Shown here: piece after piece, positions 16,381 to 23,995 of the stretch | Position numbering within the stretch: the stretch's first letter is position 1 | Layout: every line of letters begins with the position of its first letter | Source of the DNA: Ruminiclostridium sp. | GTDB lineage: Bacteria; Bacillota; Clostridia; Oscillospirales; Ruminococcaceae | Assembly (NCBI GenBank): GCA_017624025.1 | Contig: JAGANY010000021.1 | Span: 1 to 33,680, forward strand | Direction of reading: 5' to 3' | Length of the DNA: 33,680 nt | Notes under the pieces: generated by a model | What the model saw: only the letters and a program-made list of their open reading frames with translations | The model's database searches: none | What the model was told of the DNA's origin: nothing | Made by a program: the position numbers and the translations under genes

Positions 16381-17926
16381 CTTCGGGTGGAATTGTTGTT
16401 TTTGTTGTTGCTTTCGTTTTCTTGGGCTTCTTTGTTGTGGCGGCTTCCGTTTCGGGAACTGTTGTAGCCTCTGTTGTCGAAGTTGCCGCTGCTTCTTCCA
16501 TAGCTATAAGCTCTTCCTTTGTGGGATTGGTGAACAATCTGTCAAGTCCGTTTGCGTTGGGGCCTACTGCTGAAAATGTACACATAGTAAAGAGAAGGTC
16601 GGTAATGCCCTCTTTCTTTATAAAATCAACAGCATTAAGGTCGAAATAACGCATATCGCATACATATATCTCCTCGAAAGAACCTGTATAGAACGGAACC
16701 TCGGCATTACCGTAGCTGTCCTTAAAGATAAGAAGCTTTCTTCCGTTTTTACAATCGGTTTCGATACGGACTATCTTAGCGTCGCCGCCCATAAACGTAG
16801 AATAGGACGAGCCTACAGGCATTTCAACAAATAACGGGAAGTTATAATCGAAATTATAGGCTGTATCATAATAATATACGGTATAATCGTTAGTCGGCTT
16901 ATAATATACGAACTGTTCGGGGTCATTAAGGATATTTACGCTTTCGGTATAGGAATACATTGTTCCTACATAGCCGTCAATAACAACTTCCTTATACGTA
17001 GATATGTCATTGAAGGGTACTTCCGCCGCCTTTGCCAGTGCTTCAGCGGCATAGTAAGCTCCGAGAGCCTGCCAGTGATGGTCGGTACGGGTATAGATAG
17101 GTTCGTCTGTATGTGCTCCGAGGGCGGAAATTCCGTCAACAGCTATAATGCTTTCGTTAAGCTGTGAATTGATGCTGTCAACGCTCTTGCGGTGGCTTGC
17201 GTTATACTCGTCGAAGTTGGACGGAAGATAGAATTCGCCTGCTGTGGGAACTACCATAGAGTATATTTTTACATCATCGCCCAGTGCTTCGCTGAAACGG
17301 TTAAGAGTATTTGCGTAGGTCGTACCCTTGCCGCCTCCGAAAAGGGAGATTGCCCAGTAATGTCCGTCGCTTCTCTTTACGACAACCTGTCCGTTGGTAA
17401 TAACGCCGTCAGCAATTTCGTTTATATGCTTTTCTGTTGTTGTCTGTTCCGTTGTGGTAACTGCAGTTGTTACCGCTGAGGTTACGGGAGTCTCGTCCGA
17501 ATCTCCGATAACGGGAGCTTCTGTAGTTACAGGTGCAACCACAGGCAGGTCTTCGGGCTCCTGCTCCGATTCTTCGGTAATAGCAACAAGCTGACCGTGA
17601 ATTTCGGCATTATCCAGTTCAACGCCGTAAAAGCTTTTTATTCCTGCCGCAACCTTTTTTAATTCATCACGGTAAGGAACTGTATCGTTGTAAAACTCAG
17701 CAATTCCCTCAGTATAATCGCCGTTTAAAAACGCTTCGTATGTAAATTCGGGGAATTTGGCAAGCTCACGCTGTTCTATAAGAGATTTTGTGGGTCTCTG
17801 AAGAACAAGCATAGCAATAACTATGCCCCCGAAGAAAATTCCGGAATATATGACATTGGCAGAGGCAAAAATAGGTTTTAAAGGCTTTACTGTTTCCTTT
17901 TTTGCCTTTTTCTTTTTTTCAGCCAT
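16370..17926 (-). CDS. DHHW-family membrane-anchored protein (AlgX/AlgJ-like)
   Basis: 518 aa, first gene of the operon. A Lys-rich cytoplasmic start (MAEKKKKAKKETVK) is followed by one transmembrane helix (about 22-43). After ~80 residues a Thr-rich linker (about 130-170) leads to the DHHW domain: D282-H283-H284-W285 in TRTDHHWQALGAYYAAEA and S404 in KDSYGNAEVPFY, giving an Asp-x-His plus Ser triad. The tail is again Thr-rich and Lys-rich (TTKKPKKTKATTKTT), perhaps for wall or glycan contact. The ATG at 17926 has GAGGAGA 6 nt upstream and a near-consensus promoter about 60 nt away. With its paralogue it may work as a pair on the same polymer. Confidence 0.88.
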   Translation of the reverse strand: MAEKKKKAKKETVKPLKPIFASANVIYSGIFFGGIVIAMLVLQRPTKSLIEQRELAKFPEFTYEAFLNGDYTEGIAEFYNDTVPYRDELKKVAAGIKSFYGVELDNAEIHGQLVAITEESEQEPEDLPVVAPVTTEAPVIGDSDETPVTSAVTTAVTTTEQTTTEKHINEIADGVITNGQVVVKRSDGHYWAISLFGGGKGTTYANTLNRFSEALGDDVKIYSMVVPTAGEFYLPSNFDEYNASHRKSVDSINSQLNESIIAVDGISALGAHTDEPIYTRTDHHWQALGAYYAAEALAKAAEVPFNDISTYKEVVIDGYVGTMYSYTESVNILNDPEQFVYYKPTNDYTVYYYDTAYNFDYNFPLFVEMPVGSSYSTFMGGDAKIVRIETDCKNGRKLLIFKDSYGNAEVPFYTGSFEEIYVCDMRYFDLNAVDFIKKEGITDLLFTMCTFSAVGPNANGLDRLFTNPTKEELIAMEEAAATSTTEATTVPETEAATTKKPKKTKATTKTTIPPEDEE

Positions 17927-17959
17927 TTATCTTCTCCTCTCTTTAGGGTGTTCTGTTTA

Positions 17960-17988
17960 ATTATAGTATATATGACAAATGCCGTCAA
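17960..17988 (-). promoter_or_regulatory. Promoter of the DHHW/FkbH/ACP operon
   Basis: On the minus strand: TTGACG (17988-17983), a 17-nt spacer, then TATAAT (17965-17960). The predicted start is about 27 nt before the translation start. It separates the five-gene operon from pth upstream. Confidence 0.82.
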
Positions 17989-18009
17989 GGGTAATTTCTG
18001 GTAAAGATT

Positions 18010-18639
18010 TTATTTGTTATATTTATTCATAGCCTCGTCGGTCTTGCCCTGTACCATAAGCTCTGCCGCCAGAGCGGAATTCATAAGGGCGGTTTCCAGT
18101 GCTTCCGCCTGTTCCTTTAAAAACGGCGAAAGAACCCAGTCTGCAAGATTATAGTCGGGATGGGGCTTTGCTCCGACGCCTATCTTTATACGGGGGAAGG
18201 TATCGGTATTTGTACAGAGAATAATGCTCTTTATGCCGTTATGACCGCCGTCGCTTCCTTTTTTTCTTATGCGTGTACGTCCGACATCCATAGAAATATC
18301 GTCATATATAACTATAAGACGCTCGGGAGAAAGCTTATAGAAATTAAGAGCCTCTCTTACTGCCTCACCGCTGTTATTCATAAAGGTAGTCGGTTTCATA
18401 AGAAGACAGCGTACTCCGCCTATCATAACATCAGCTGTAAGGGATTTGAACTTAAGCTTCTTTACGTCTGTCTTAAGTCTCTCCGCTATTGTATCTATTG
18501 CCATAAAGCCGGCGTTGTGGCGGGTATTTTCGTACTGTGTCCCGGGATTTCCGAGACCGCATATTATATATTCTACCGAGCCTGTTACCATAGGCTCTCT
18601 TTCGGTTTTAAGCTTGTTAAGAATATCAAGCACTGACAT
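18010..18639 (-). CDS. pth: Peptidyl-tRNA hydrolase
   Basis: Releases tRNA from stalled peptidyl-tRNA in the cytoplasm. It is 209 aa. Family motifs are clear: GLGNPGTQYENTRHNAGFMAID with the catalytic His in NTRHNAG, KPTTFMNNSGEAV with the catalytic-site Asn, DDISMDVGRTRIRKKGSDGGHNGIKSII, and FPRIKIGVG. There is an extra N-terminal stretch of about 22 residues before the usual start of the fold (EYIICGLGNPG). The start at 18639 has AGGA 10 nt upstream, but an internal ATG at residue 17 cannot be excluded. It follows mfd and the 97-aa gene in the same direction, a pth-mfd neighbourhood common in Firmicutes. Confidence 0.96.
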   Translation of the reverse strand: MSVLDILNKLKTEREPMVTGSVEYIICGLGNPGTQYENTRHNAGFMAIDTIAERLKTDVKKLKFKSLTADVMIGGVRCLLMKPTTFMNNSGEAVREALNFYKLSPERLIVIYDDISMDVGRTRIRKKGSDGGHNGIKSIILCTNTDTFPRIKIGVGAKPHPDYNLADWVLSPFLKEQAEALETALMNSALAAELMVQGKTDEAMNKYNK

Positions 18640-18659
18640 TTTTCATCATTCCTTTATAA

Positions 18660-18953
18660 TTAATTGCCGTTAAAGAAGTTTTCAATCTTATTTCCAAGCT
18701 TGTCGAAAACCTCATCGGCTTTTCCCATTGCTTTATCCGCTTTTTCCTTATACTCTGCCTTTTTCTCTTCGGTAAGACTTTCGTCGATTTTCGTCTTAGC
18801 CTTATCGAAAGCAGTATCAAGCTTTTTATCCAGCTCATTTATGGTATTGTTTATTTTAACTCTGTATTCCTCCTGCTTTTCTTCGGGAAAGGCTTCGTCG
18901 AATTTGTTCCTTGCCTTATCGATAGCGTTTTCTATTTTTTCTGTAAAACTCAT
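18660..18953 (-). CDS. Small charged helical protein of unknown function
   Basis: 97 aa, almost entirely Lys/Glu/Asp/Ala with regularly spaced hydrophobics, so a long amphipathic or coiled-coil helix is predicted. Two related halves are visible: EKIENAIDKARNKFDEAFPE and DKKLDTAFDKAKTKIDESLTE share a KxD-type pattern followed by EEK, suggesting an internal duplication of about 40 residues. It has no signal peptide, membrane helix or cysteine. AAGGA precedes the ATG, and it sits between mfd (5 nt) and pth (20 nt), so it is co-transcribed. It resembles YtxH/CsbD-like helical stress proteins only in general character. Confidence 0.78.
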   Translation of the reverse strand: MSFTEKIENAIDKARNKFDEAFPEEKQEEYRVKINNTINELDKKLDTAFDKAKTKIDESLTEEKKAEYKEKADKAMGKADEVFDKLGNKIENFFNGN

Positions 18954-18958
18954 AGCTT

Positions 18959-21900
18959 TTATTCCTTTTCGTCCTGTAATCCTTCTAATACAATTCTCAT
19001 AAGAGAAAGAACCGTTTCGCCCTTCTTGGGTTCAATCTTAAAGCATACCTTTCCAGCGAGATTAAGATTTATTCTTCCTCCGAGCTTTGCGTTAAGCTTA
19101 CCGATTTTCTGCATATCCGGTTTTTCACTGTAGAAACAGATACCGTCCTTGTTCTGTGTAATTTCGGTAACGCCGATATTCTGGGCGAGGTTACGTATCT
19201 GGGCAACCTCAATAAGTCCGAAAACGGGCTTCGGCGGGTCGCCGTAGCGGTCGATAAGCTCGTCTGTAACATCCTCAGCGTCTTCGGGATTACGTATAAG
19301 AGCAATTTTCTTATAACAACTTATACGCTGTGCCTGATTAGATATATAGCTTTCGGGAATAAATGCGTCAATCTTTACGTCAACAAGACATTCCGGCTTT
19401 ATTTCCGCTGTTTCGCCTCGTTCTTCCTTAACTGCTTCATCGAGAAGCCTCAGGTACATATCATAACCTACTGCTGAAAGATGTCCAGACTGGCTTGCAC
19501 CTAAAATCGAACCCGCACCTCTTATTTCAAGATCACGCATAGCGATTCTGAAGCCGGAGCCGAATTTTGTAAACTCTCTTATTGCGTCAAGTCTTTTTGT
19601 CGCTACCTCGCTGAGCATTTTTCCTCTTCTGAAAGTAAAATATGCAAAAGCACGGCGGTTTGTACGGCCTACTCGTCCTCTGAGCTGGTGAAGCTGGGCA
19701 AGTCCCATATAATCTGCATTTTCGATAATAAGAGTATTACAGTTAGGTACGTCAACGCCTGTTTCAATAAGCGTTGTACATACAAGTACATCGATTTCGT
19801 GTTCGAGAAGCTTACGCCATACCTCTAAAAGCTCGTCTTCCTCCATTTTTCCGTGTGCAATGCCTATTCTCGCTTCGGGAACGAGCTTATGAAGCTCTGC
19901 CGCACACTGTAAAATACTTTCGATACGGTTATGGATATAGTAAACCTGACCGTTACGGCGGAGCTCTTTATTTATCGCCTGGGCAATAACGCCCTCGTTA
20001 TGCTCGATAACATAAGTCGTTACGGGCTGTCTGTCCTGGGGCGGCGTTTCGATAACGCTCATATCACGTATTCCCGACATAGCCATATTGAGCGTACGGG
20101 GAATAGGAGTTGCGGAAAGGGTAAGAATATCTACCCCGGCGAACATTTCCTTGAATTTATCCTTATGGGCAACGCCGAAACGCTGTTCCTCGTCTATAAT
20201 AACAAGTCCGAGACTTCTGAAATCTATATCGTCCTGTACGAGTCTGTGTGTGCCGACTACGATATCGACTGTGCCGGCTTTAAGCTTTTCAATGGTCTTT
20301 TTTATTTCCTTCTGTGTGCGGAAACGGCTAAGAAGGTCAACGTTTACGGGAAAATCGCCCATTCTTTTTAAAATAGTCTGGTAATGCTGCCACGCAAGAA
20401 CTGTTGTGGGGCATAGCAAAGCACACTGCTTTCCGCTCATAACACACTTGAATGCGGCGCGAAGAGCAACCTCGGTTTTTCCGAAGCCAACATCTCCGCA
20501 AAGAAGTCTTTCCATAGGTCTTTCGGATTCCATATCGTTCTTTATTTCCGCAATACAACGAAGCTGGTCATCGGTTTCAACGTAATTGAAGTGGTTTTCG
20601 AAATCCGCCTGCTCTGAGCCGTCGGGATAGAAGGCAAAGCCCTTCGATTTCATTCTTTTTGCGTAAAGAGCAGTAAGCTCGCCTGCCATTTCCTTAGCGG
20701 CGGCTTTAGCCTTCGTTTTTGCCTTCTGCCACTGGTCTGTGTGCATTTTTGAAAGCTTTACGGTAGTTACATCACCGCTTCCTATATAACGGGAAATAAG
20801 GTCAAGCTGTGTTACGGGAACGTAAAGAACATCCGTACCTGCATAACGTATTTTTATATAGTCCTTGCTTATCTTATCCTGTGTAAGCTTCTGGACACCC
20901 TCAAAAACGCCGATACCGTAGCTGTTATGAACGACTAAATCGCCTATAGCTATATCGTTAAGAGAATTTATAATCTCAGCCTTTTTACGCTTCGGCTTTT
21001 CTCTTGTCTGAACGCTTACGGCAGTATGAGAGAATGCGGCAAGCTTGGATTCCTGGTAATTATATCCCGAAGATAAAACACCTTCGGTTATATATACTCT
21101 TTTTGCGTACAGCTTTTTAGGGGATGACGAATAATCGGCGGGGATTCCGTCGCTTCTTAAATCCTCGGCTAATGTGCGTCCGCCTTTTTCTGTGCCGGCG
21201 AATACAATAACGCTGTAATTTTCCTTCATATAGGATTTAAGCTCTTCTAAAAGGTACTTGTATTCTCCGCTCCAGGGTGCAACCTGTCCCGCTGATACTG
21301 TAAGAAGCTTTGAAAGCTTTATATCGTGGCCACGCATAAAGTTATCAAAGTATGCAAAAATCATATCCTCGACATTTGTCATATACTCTGCCTTTGTGAG
21401 CATATAACGATCAAGCCCTTTACAGAGAACACCGTCCTCGAGAAGCATTTTTATATCCTCGCTGTGCTGTGCGAATGCAGACTTGAAGCTTTCGTTACAG
21501 GCTGAATGCTCGCACATTATTATGCGTTCGGCATAATCGAAAAGGGAACATTCTTCGCTGTAGCAAAGGGGTAAATATCTATCGGGGTCGGGCATAATGC
21601 CGTTTTCGAGCTTATCTATATCGGAAGCTATACGCTTTTTAACATTATCAGCGTATTTCCCTCTTATTTTTGCTGAAAAGGCGGAAAGCTTTTCGGAAAA
21701 TACCTTTGAGCTTTCAAATAATATCTCCATAGCCGGAGCAATAGTTATCTTTTTAATAGTATCGATTCTACGCTGTGTTTCGATATCGAAGGTAGAAATG
21801 CTGTCAATATCCTCGTCCCAGAGTTCAATTCTTACAGGAGAGGGGAAATTTACAGGATATATGTCAAAAATCGAACCTCTTACGGAAAACTGGGATACGC

Positions 21901-22408
21901 CCTCGATCTGGTCGCATCGGCTGTAACCCATAGCAAGAAGCTTTGAAATAGTTTCTTCGAGATTTATTGTGTCGTTATTTCCGATAGTTACCGAACGTCC
22001 GAGAAGAACGCTTTTAGGTATAGTAAGCTGTGATGCGGCTTCGGGAGTAGCACACACAATCTTACAGCCGTCCTCACACATACGGTAAAGAACGCCGAGC
22101 CTTTTATACTCGTATTCTCTGGAAGCGGAGTCAACCTCTCCCAGCATAAGGTCCTTTGCAGGATAAACAAGGGCACTTTCTTCCCCTGTCATTGTGTTTA
22201 TATCCGAGCACATACGGACGCATTCGCCCTCTGTGTCACACAGCACAATAAGAGGAGAAACGAAGTCGTTCTCCTCTGAAAATGCCGCTAAAAAATGTGC
22301 TTTGTGTATATGGGACAAGCCCGTAAGCATTACGGGCAGTCCTCCGTTATGTCGGGCAACGGCTTCATATTCATCTATGAGCCGTGCCGCATTTAAAAAG
22401 TATTCCAT
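18959..22408 (-). CDS. mfd: Transcription-repair coupling factor
   Basis: ATP-dependent translocase that removes RNA polymerase stalled at DNA damage and recruits UvrA. It is 1149 aa, full length. The UvrB-like N-terminal modules include VSQFSVRGSIFDIYPVN. The RNA-polymerase-interaction (CarD-like) domain at about 490-560 contains GDLVVHNSYGIGVFEGVQKL. The helicase core has Walker A GDVGFGKTEVALRAAFK (about 636), VVGTHRL, the DEEQRFG box (about 738), TLSATPIPRTLNMAMSGIRD and QLRGRVGRTNRRAFAYF. The C-terminal TRCF domain ends with a short acidic tail. The ATG at 22408 has AGGTGA 4 nt upstream. It starts 23 nt after the ECF S-component gene. Confidence 0.97.
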   Translation of the reverse strand: MEYFLNAARLIDEYEAVARHNGGLPVMLTGLSHIHKAHFLAAFSEENDFVSPLIVLCDTEGECVRMCSDINTMTGEESALVYPAKDLMLGEVDSASREYEYKRLGVLYRMCEDGCKIVCATPEAASQLTIPKSVLLGRSVTIGNNDTINLEETISKLLAMGYSRCDQIEGVSQFSVRGSIFDIYPVNFPSPVRIELWDEDIDSISTFDIETQRRIDTIKKITIAPAMEILFESSKVFSEKLSAFSAKIRGKYADNVKKRIASDIDKLENGIMPDPDRYLPLCYSEECSLFDYAERIIMCEHSACNESFKSAFAQHSEDIKMLLEDGVLCKGLDRYMLTKAEYMTNVEDMIFAYFDNFMRGHDIKLSKLLTVSAGQVAPWSGEYKYLLEELKSYMKENYSVIVFAGTEKGGRTLAEDLRSDGIPADYSSSPKKLYAKRVYITEGVLSSGYNYQESKLAAFSHTAVSVQTREKPKRKKAEIINSLNDIAIGDLVVHNSYGIGVFEGVQKLTQDKISKDYIKIRYAGTDVLYVPVTQLDLISRYIGSGDVTTVKLSKMHTDQWQKAKTKAKAAAKEMAGELTALYAKRMKSKGFAFYPDGSEQADFENHFNYVETDDQLRCIAEIKNDMESERPMERLLCGDVGFGKTEVALRAAFKCVMSGKQCALLCPTTVLAWQHYQTILKRMGDFPVNVDLLSRFRTQKEIKKTIEKLKAGTVDIVVGTHRLVQDDIDFRSLGLVIIDEEQRFGVAHKDKFKEMFAGVDILTLSATPIPRTLNMAMSGIRDMSVIETPPQDRQPVTTYVIEHNEGVIAQAINKELRRNGQVYYIHNRIESILQCAAELHKLVPEARIGIAHGKMEEDELLEVWRKLLEHEIDVLVCTTLIETGVDVPNCNTLIIENADYMGLAQLHQLRGRVGRTNRRAFAYFTFRRGKMLSEVATKRLDAIREFTKFGSGFRIAMRDLEIRGAGSILGASQSGHLSAVGYDMYLRLLDEAVKEERGETAEIKPECLVDVKIDAFIPESYISNQAQRISCYKKIALIRNPEDAEDVTDELIDRYGDPPKPVFGLIEVAQIRNLAQNIGVTEITQNKDGICFYSEKPDMQKIGKLNAKLGGRINLNLAGKVCFKIEPKKGETVLSLMRIVLEGLQDEKE

Positions 22409-22431
22409 TTTTCACCTGTTTGTAATGGTTT

Positions 22432-23034
22432 TTAAGACTTTATCTCTTTTATACCATATTTTATAATAGCAAAGATTGCGGAGCTTAACGCAAGATTTAT
22501 TACAAGCTCAATTACAAAGTTAAGCCCTACGAATGCGGTAATCATATATGTACCAGCGTTTTCGAAGCCTGCACCTGCTGCCCATTCCTTGATTGTATCA
22601 AAGAAGAATAAACGGCAGCCTAAAAGGAATATGCCCGTATTCATAACGGGAGATACGATACCTGCAGCAATAACGGCAACAATACCGTTCTTTTTAGCTA
22701 AGAGCTTATAAACAACGCCTGCCATAAGACCCGCCATAGCACCTTTCAATATACAGGTCACGATAGTTCCCGGTACATTTACCGCAAGGAACGCGGCTGC
22801 GTCTGTAAAAAGTACTACTACACCGAAAACGAAGCCGAGCCAGGCTCCTGCCTTCCAGCCGTAAAGAGCCGCACCTACAACTATGGGAGCGAGAACCAGC
22901 GATATGCTGAAGGTTCCGAACTTAATACCAAGTGCCATAGCCTGTAAGACTATTACGATTGCCGTAAGAAGTCCGAGTCCGACAATTGTCTTCGTGTCGA
23001 ATGTTCTGTTTTCGTTTCTGTTTGTTTTTTCCAT
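22432..23034 (-). CDS. ECF transporter S component, probably for pantothenate
   Basis: 200-aa integral membrane protein with five to six hydrophobic helices. After a hydrophilic start (MEKTNRNENRTFDTKTIVGL) it has the small-residue-rich first helix and FSISLVLAPIVVGAALYGWKAGAWLGFVFG, typical of the S components that capture a vitamin for an energy-coupling-factor transporter. Pantothenate is suggested only by the neighbour coaX, 162 nt upstream. The AT and T subunits are not in the window, so it would share a common module encoded elsewhere. AAAGGA lies 8 nt before the ATG. The sequence upstream forms a long inverted repeat (23113-23164). Confidence 0.82.
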   Translation of the reverse strand: MEKTNRNENRTFDTKTIVGLGLLTAIVIVLQAMALGIKFGTFSISLVLAPIVVGAALYGWKAGAWLGFVFGVVVLFTDAAAFLAVNVPGTIVTCILKGAMAGLMAGVVYKLLAKKNGIVAVIAAGIVSPVMNTGIFLLGCRLFFFDTIKEWAAGAGFENAGTYMITAFVGLNFVIELVINLALSSAIFAIIKYGIKEIKS

Positions 23035-23112
23035 GATGGATTTCCTTTCTGCCTCCCCTTTTTAGGGTGAAGCGATGGGTTTATATTTTTAAGCTTTAAC
23101 GCCTTATACTTT

Positions 23113-23164
23113 TATATAAAAGCTTTGCGGTGAAACGGAAAAACCTGCTTCCCGCTTTTATATA
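23113..23164 (-). promoter_or_regulatory. Structured leader between coaX and the S-component gene
   Basis: TATATAAAAGC (23113-23123) and GCTTTTATATA (23154-23164) form a perfect 11-bp inverted repeat. Inside it, in the minus-strand RNA, CGGGAA can pair with TTTCCG. No T-run follows, so it is a poor terminator. It might be an RNA leader controlling the transporter or an intercistronic processing structure. I do not recognise a known riboswitch class. Confidence 0.45.
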
Positions 23165-23196
23165 TACGATAAAACGCCTTTGCTTAACCCCTTGAA

Positions 23197-23976
23197 TTAT
23201 GCTTTCGGCTTGTTCTTGCGATAAATAACAAGCAAGCCCTTTAATAAAAGCTGTGTATCTATTGTCATTTTATGCTTACAGTACGGTGCAACGGTCTGGG
23301 AATATCCGCCTGTGGCTACTACGGTCTTAGCCTTGCCCATTTCATCTTCGAAACGTTCGACAAAGCCGTCTATAGTACCTGCCATACCGATAATAACGCC
23401 CGAACGCATACAATCAGCCGTATTTGTTCCGATAGCCTTATCTACCGCACCTGCAGAAATAAGCGGAAGAGCAGCAGTACCGCTGGAAAGGGAGCTGAAC
23501 GCCATTTTTAATCCTACTGCTAATGCACCGCCTAAAAAATCGCCCTTTTCGTTTACAGCAAGAATCTTGCTTACTGTTCCGAGATCAACTACTATACAGG
23601 GAAGCGGATATAATTCCTTAGCCGCAACGCCTGCACAGCAAAGGTCTGCTCCTAAAGTAGCAGGGTCATCTATCTTTATGTTAAGGCCTGTTTTTACGCC
23701 GGGGCCGACAACCATAGCGTCAATATCCATATATCTCTTTACAGCAGTCTTAAGCTGTTCGGTTACGGGAGGAACGACCGAGGAAATAATTACTCCCTCG
23801 AAATCTGACTTTTTAAGACCATACATATTAAAAATATCGTGTAAAATCATCGAGTATTCGTCAGCCATTCGTGACGAACGGGTTTCAACACGGATTTCAA
23901 ATACAAGCTCCTCGTTTTCATCATAAGCTCCGAAAACCGAATTTGTATTTCCTATATCAACGGTAAGAACGTACAT
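23197..23976 (-). CDS. coaX: Type III pantothenate kinase
   Basis: First step of coenzyme A synthesis: ATP-dependent phosphorylation of pantothenate in the cytoplasm. It is 259 aa from the ATG at 23976, which has AAAGGGG upstream; the longer in-frame start at 24042 would overlap the preceding gene and adds a basic, non-conserved stretch. The ASKHA fold is shown by VDIGNTNSVFGAYD (phosphate-binding loop, D7), GADLCCAGVAA (catalytic Asp region), VVDLGTVSKILAVN and GDFLGGALAVGLKMA. The usual DFGTATT is replaced by DLGTVSK, so it is a somewhat divergent member. A pantothenate-type transporter gene follows downstream. Confidence 0.94.
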   Translation of the reverse strand: MYVLTVDIGNTNSVFGAYDENEELVFEIRVETRSSRMADEYSMILHDIFNMYGLKKSDFEGVIISSVVPPVTEQLKTAVKRYMDIDAMVVGPGVKTGLNIKIDDPATLGADLCCAGVAAKELYPLPCIVVDLGTVSKILAVNEKGDFLGGALAVGLKMAFSSLSSGTAALPLISAGAVDKAIGTNTADCMRSGVIIGMAGTIDGFVERFEDEMGKAKTVVATGGYSQTVAPYCKHKMTIDTQLLLKGLLVIYRKNKPKA

Positions 23977-23995
23977 TTTTCCGTCCCCTTTCTTA

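Noticed and set aside
23312-23926. 204-codon open frame on the + strand
   Set aside because: Antisense shadow of coaX, with no family features.
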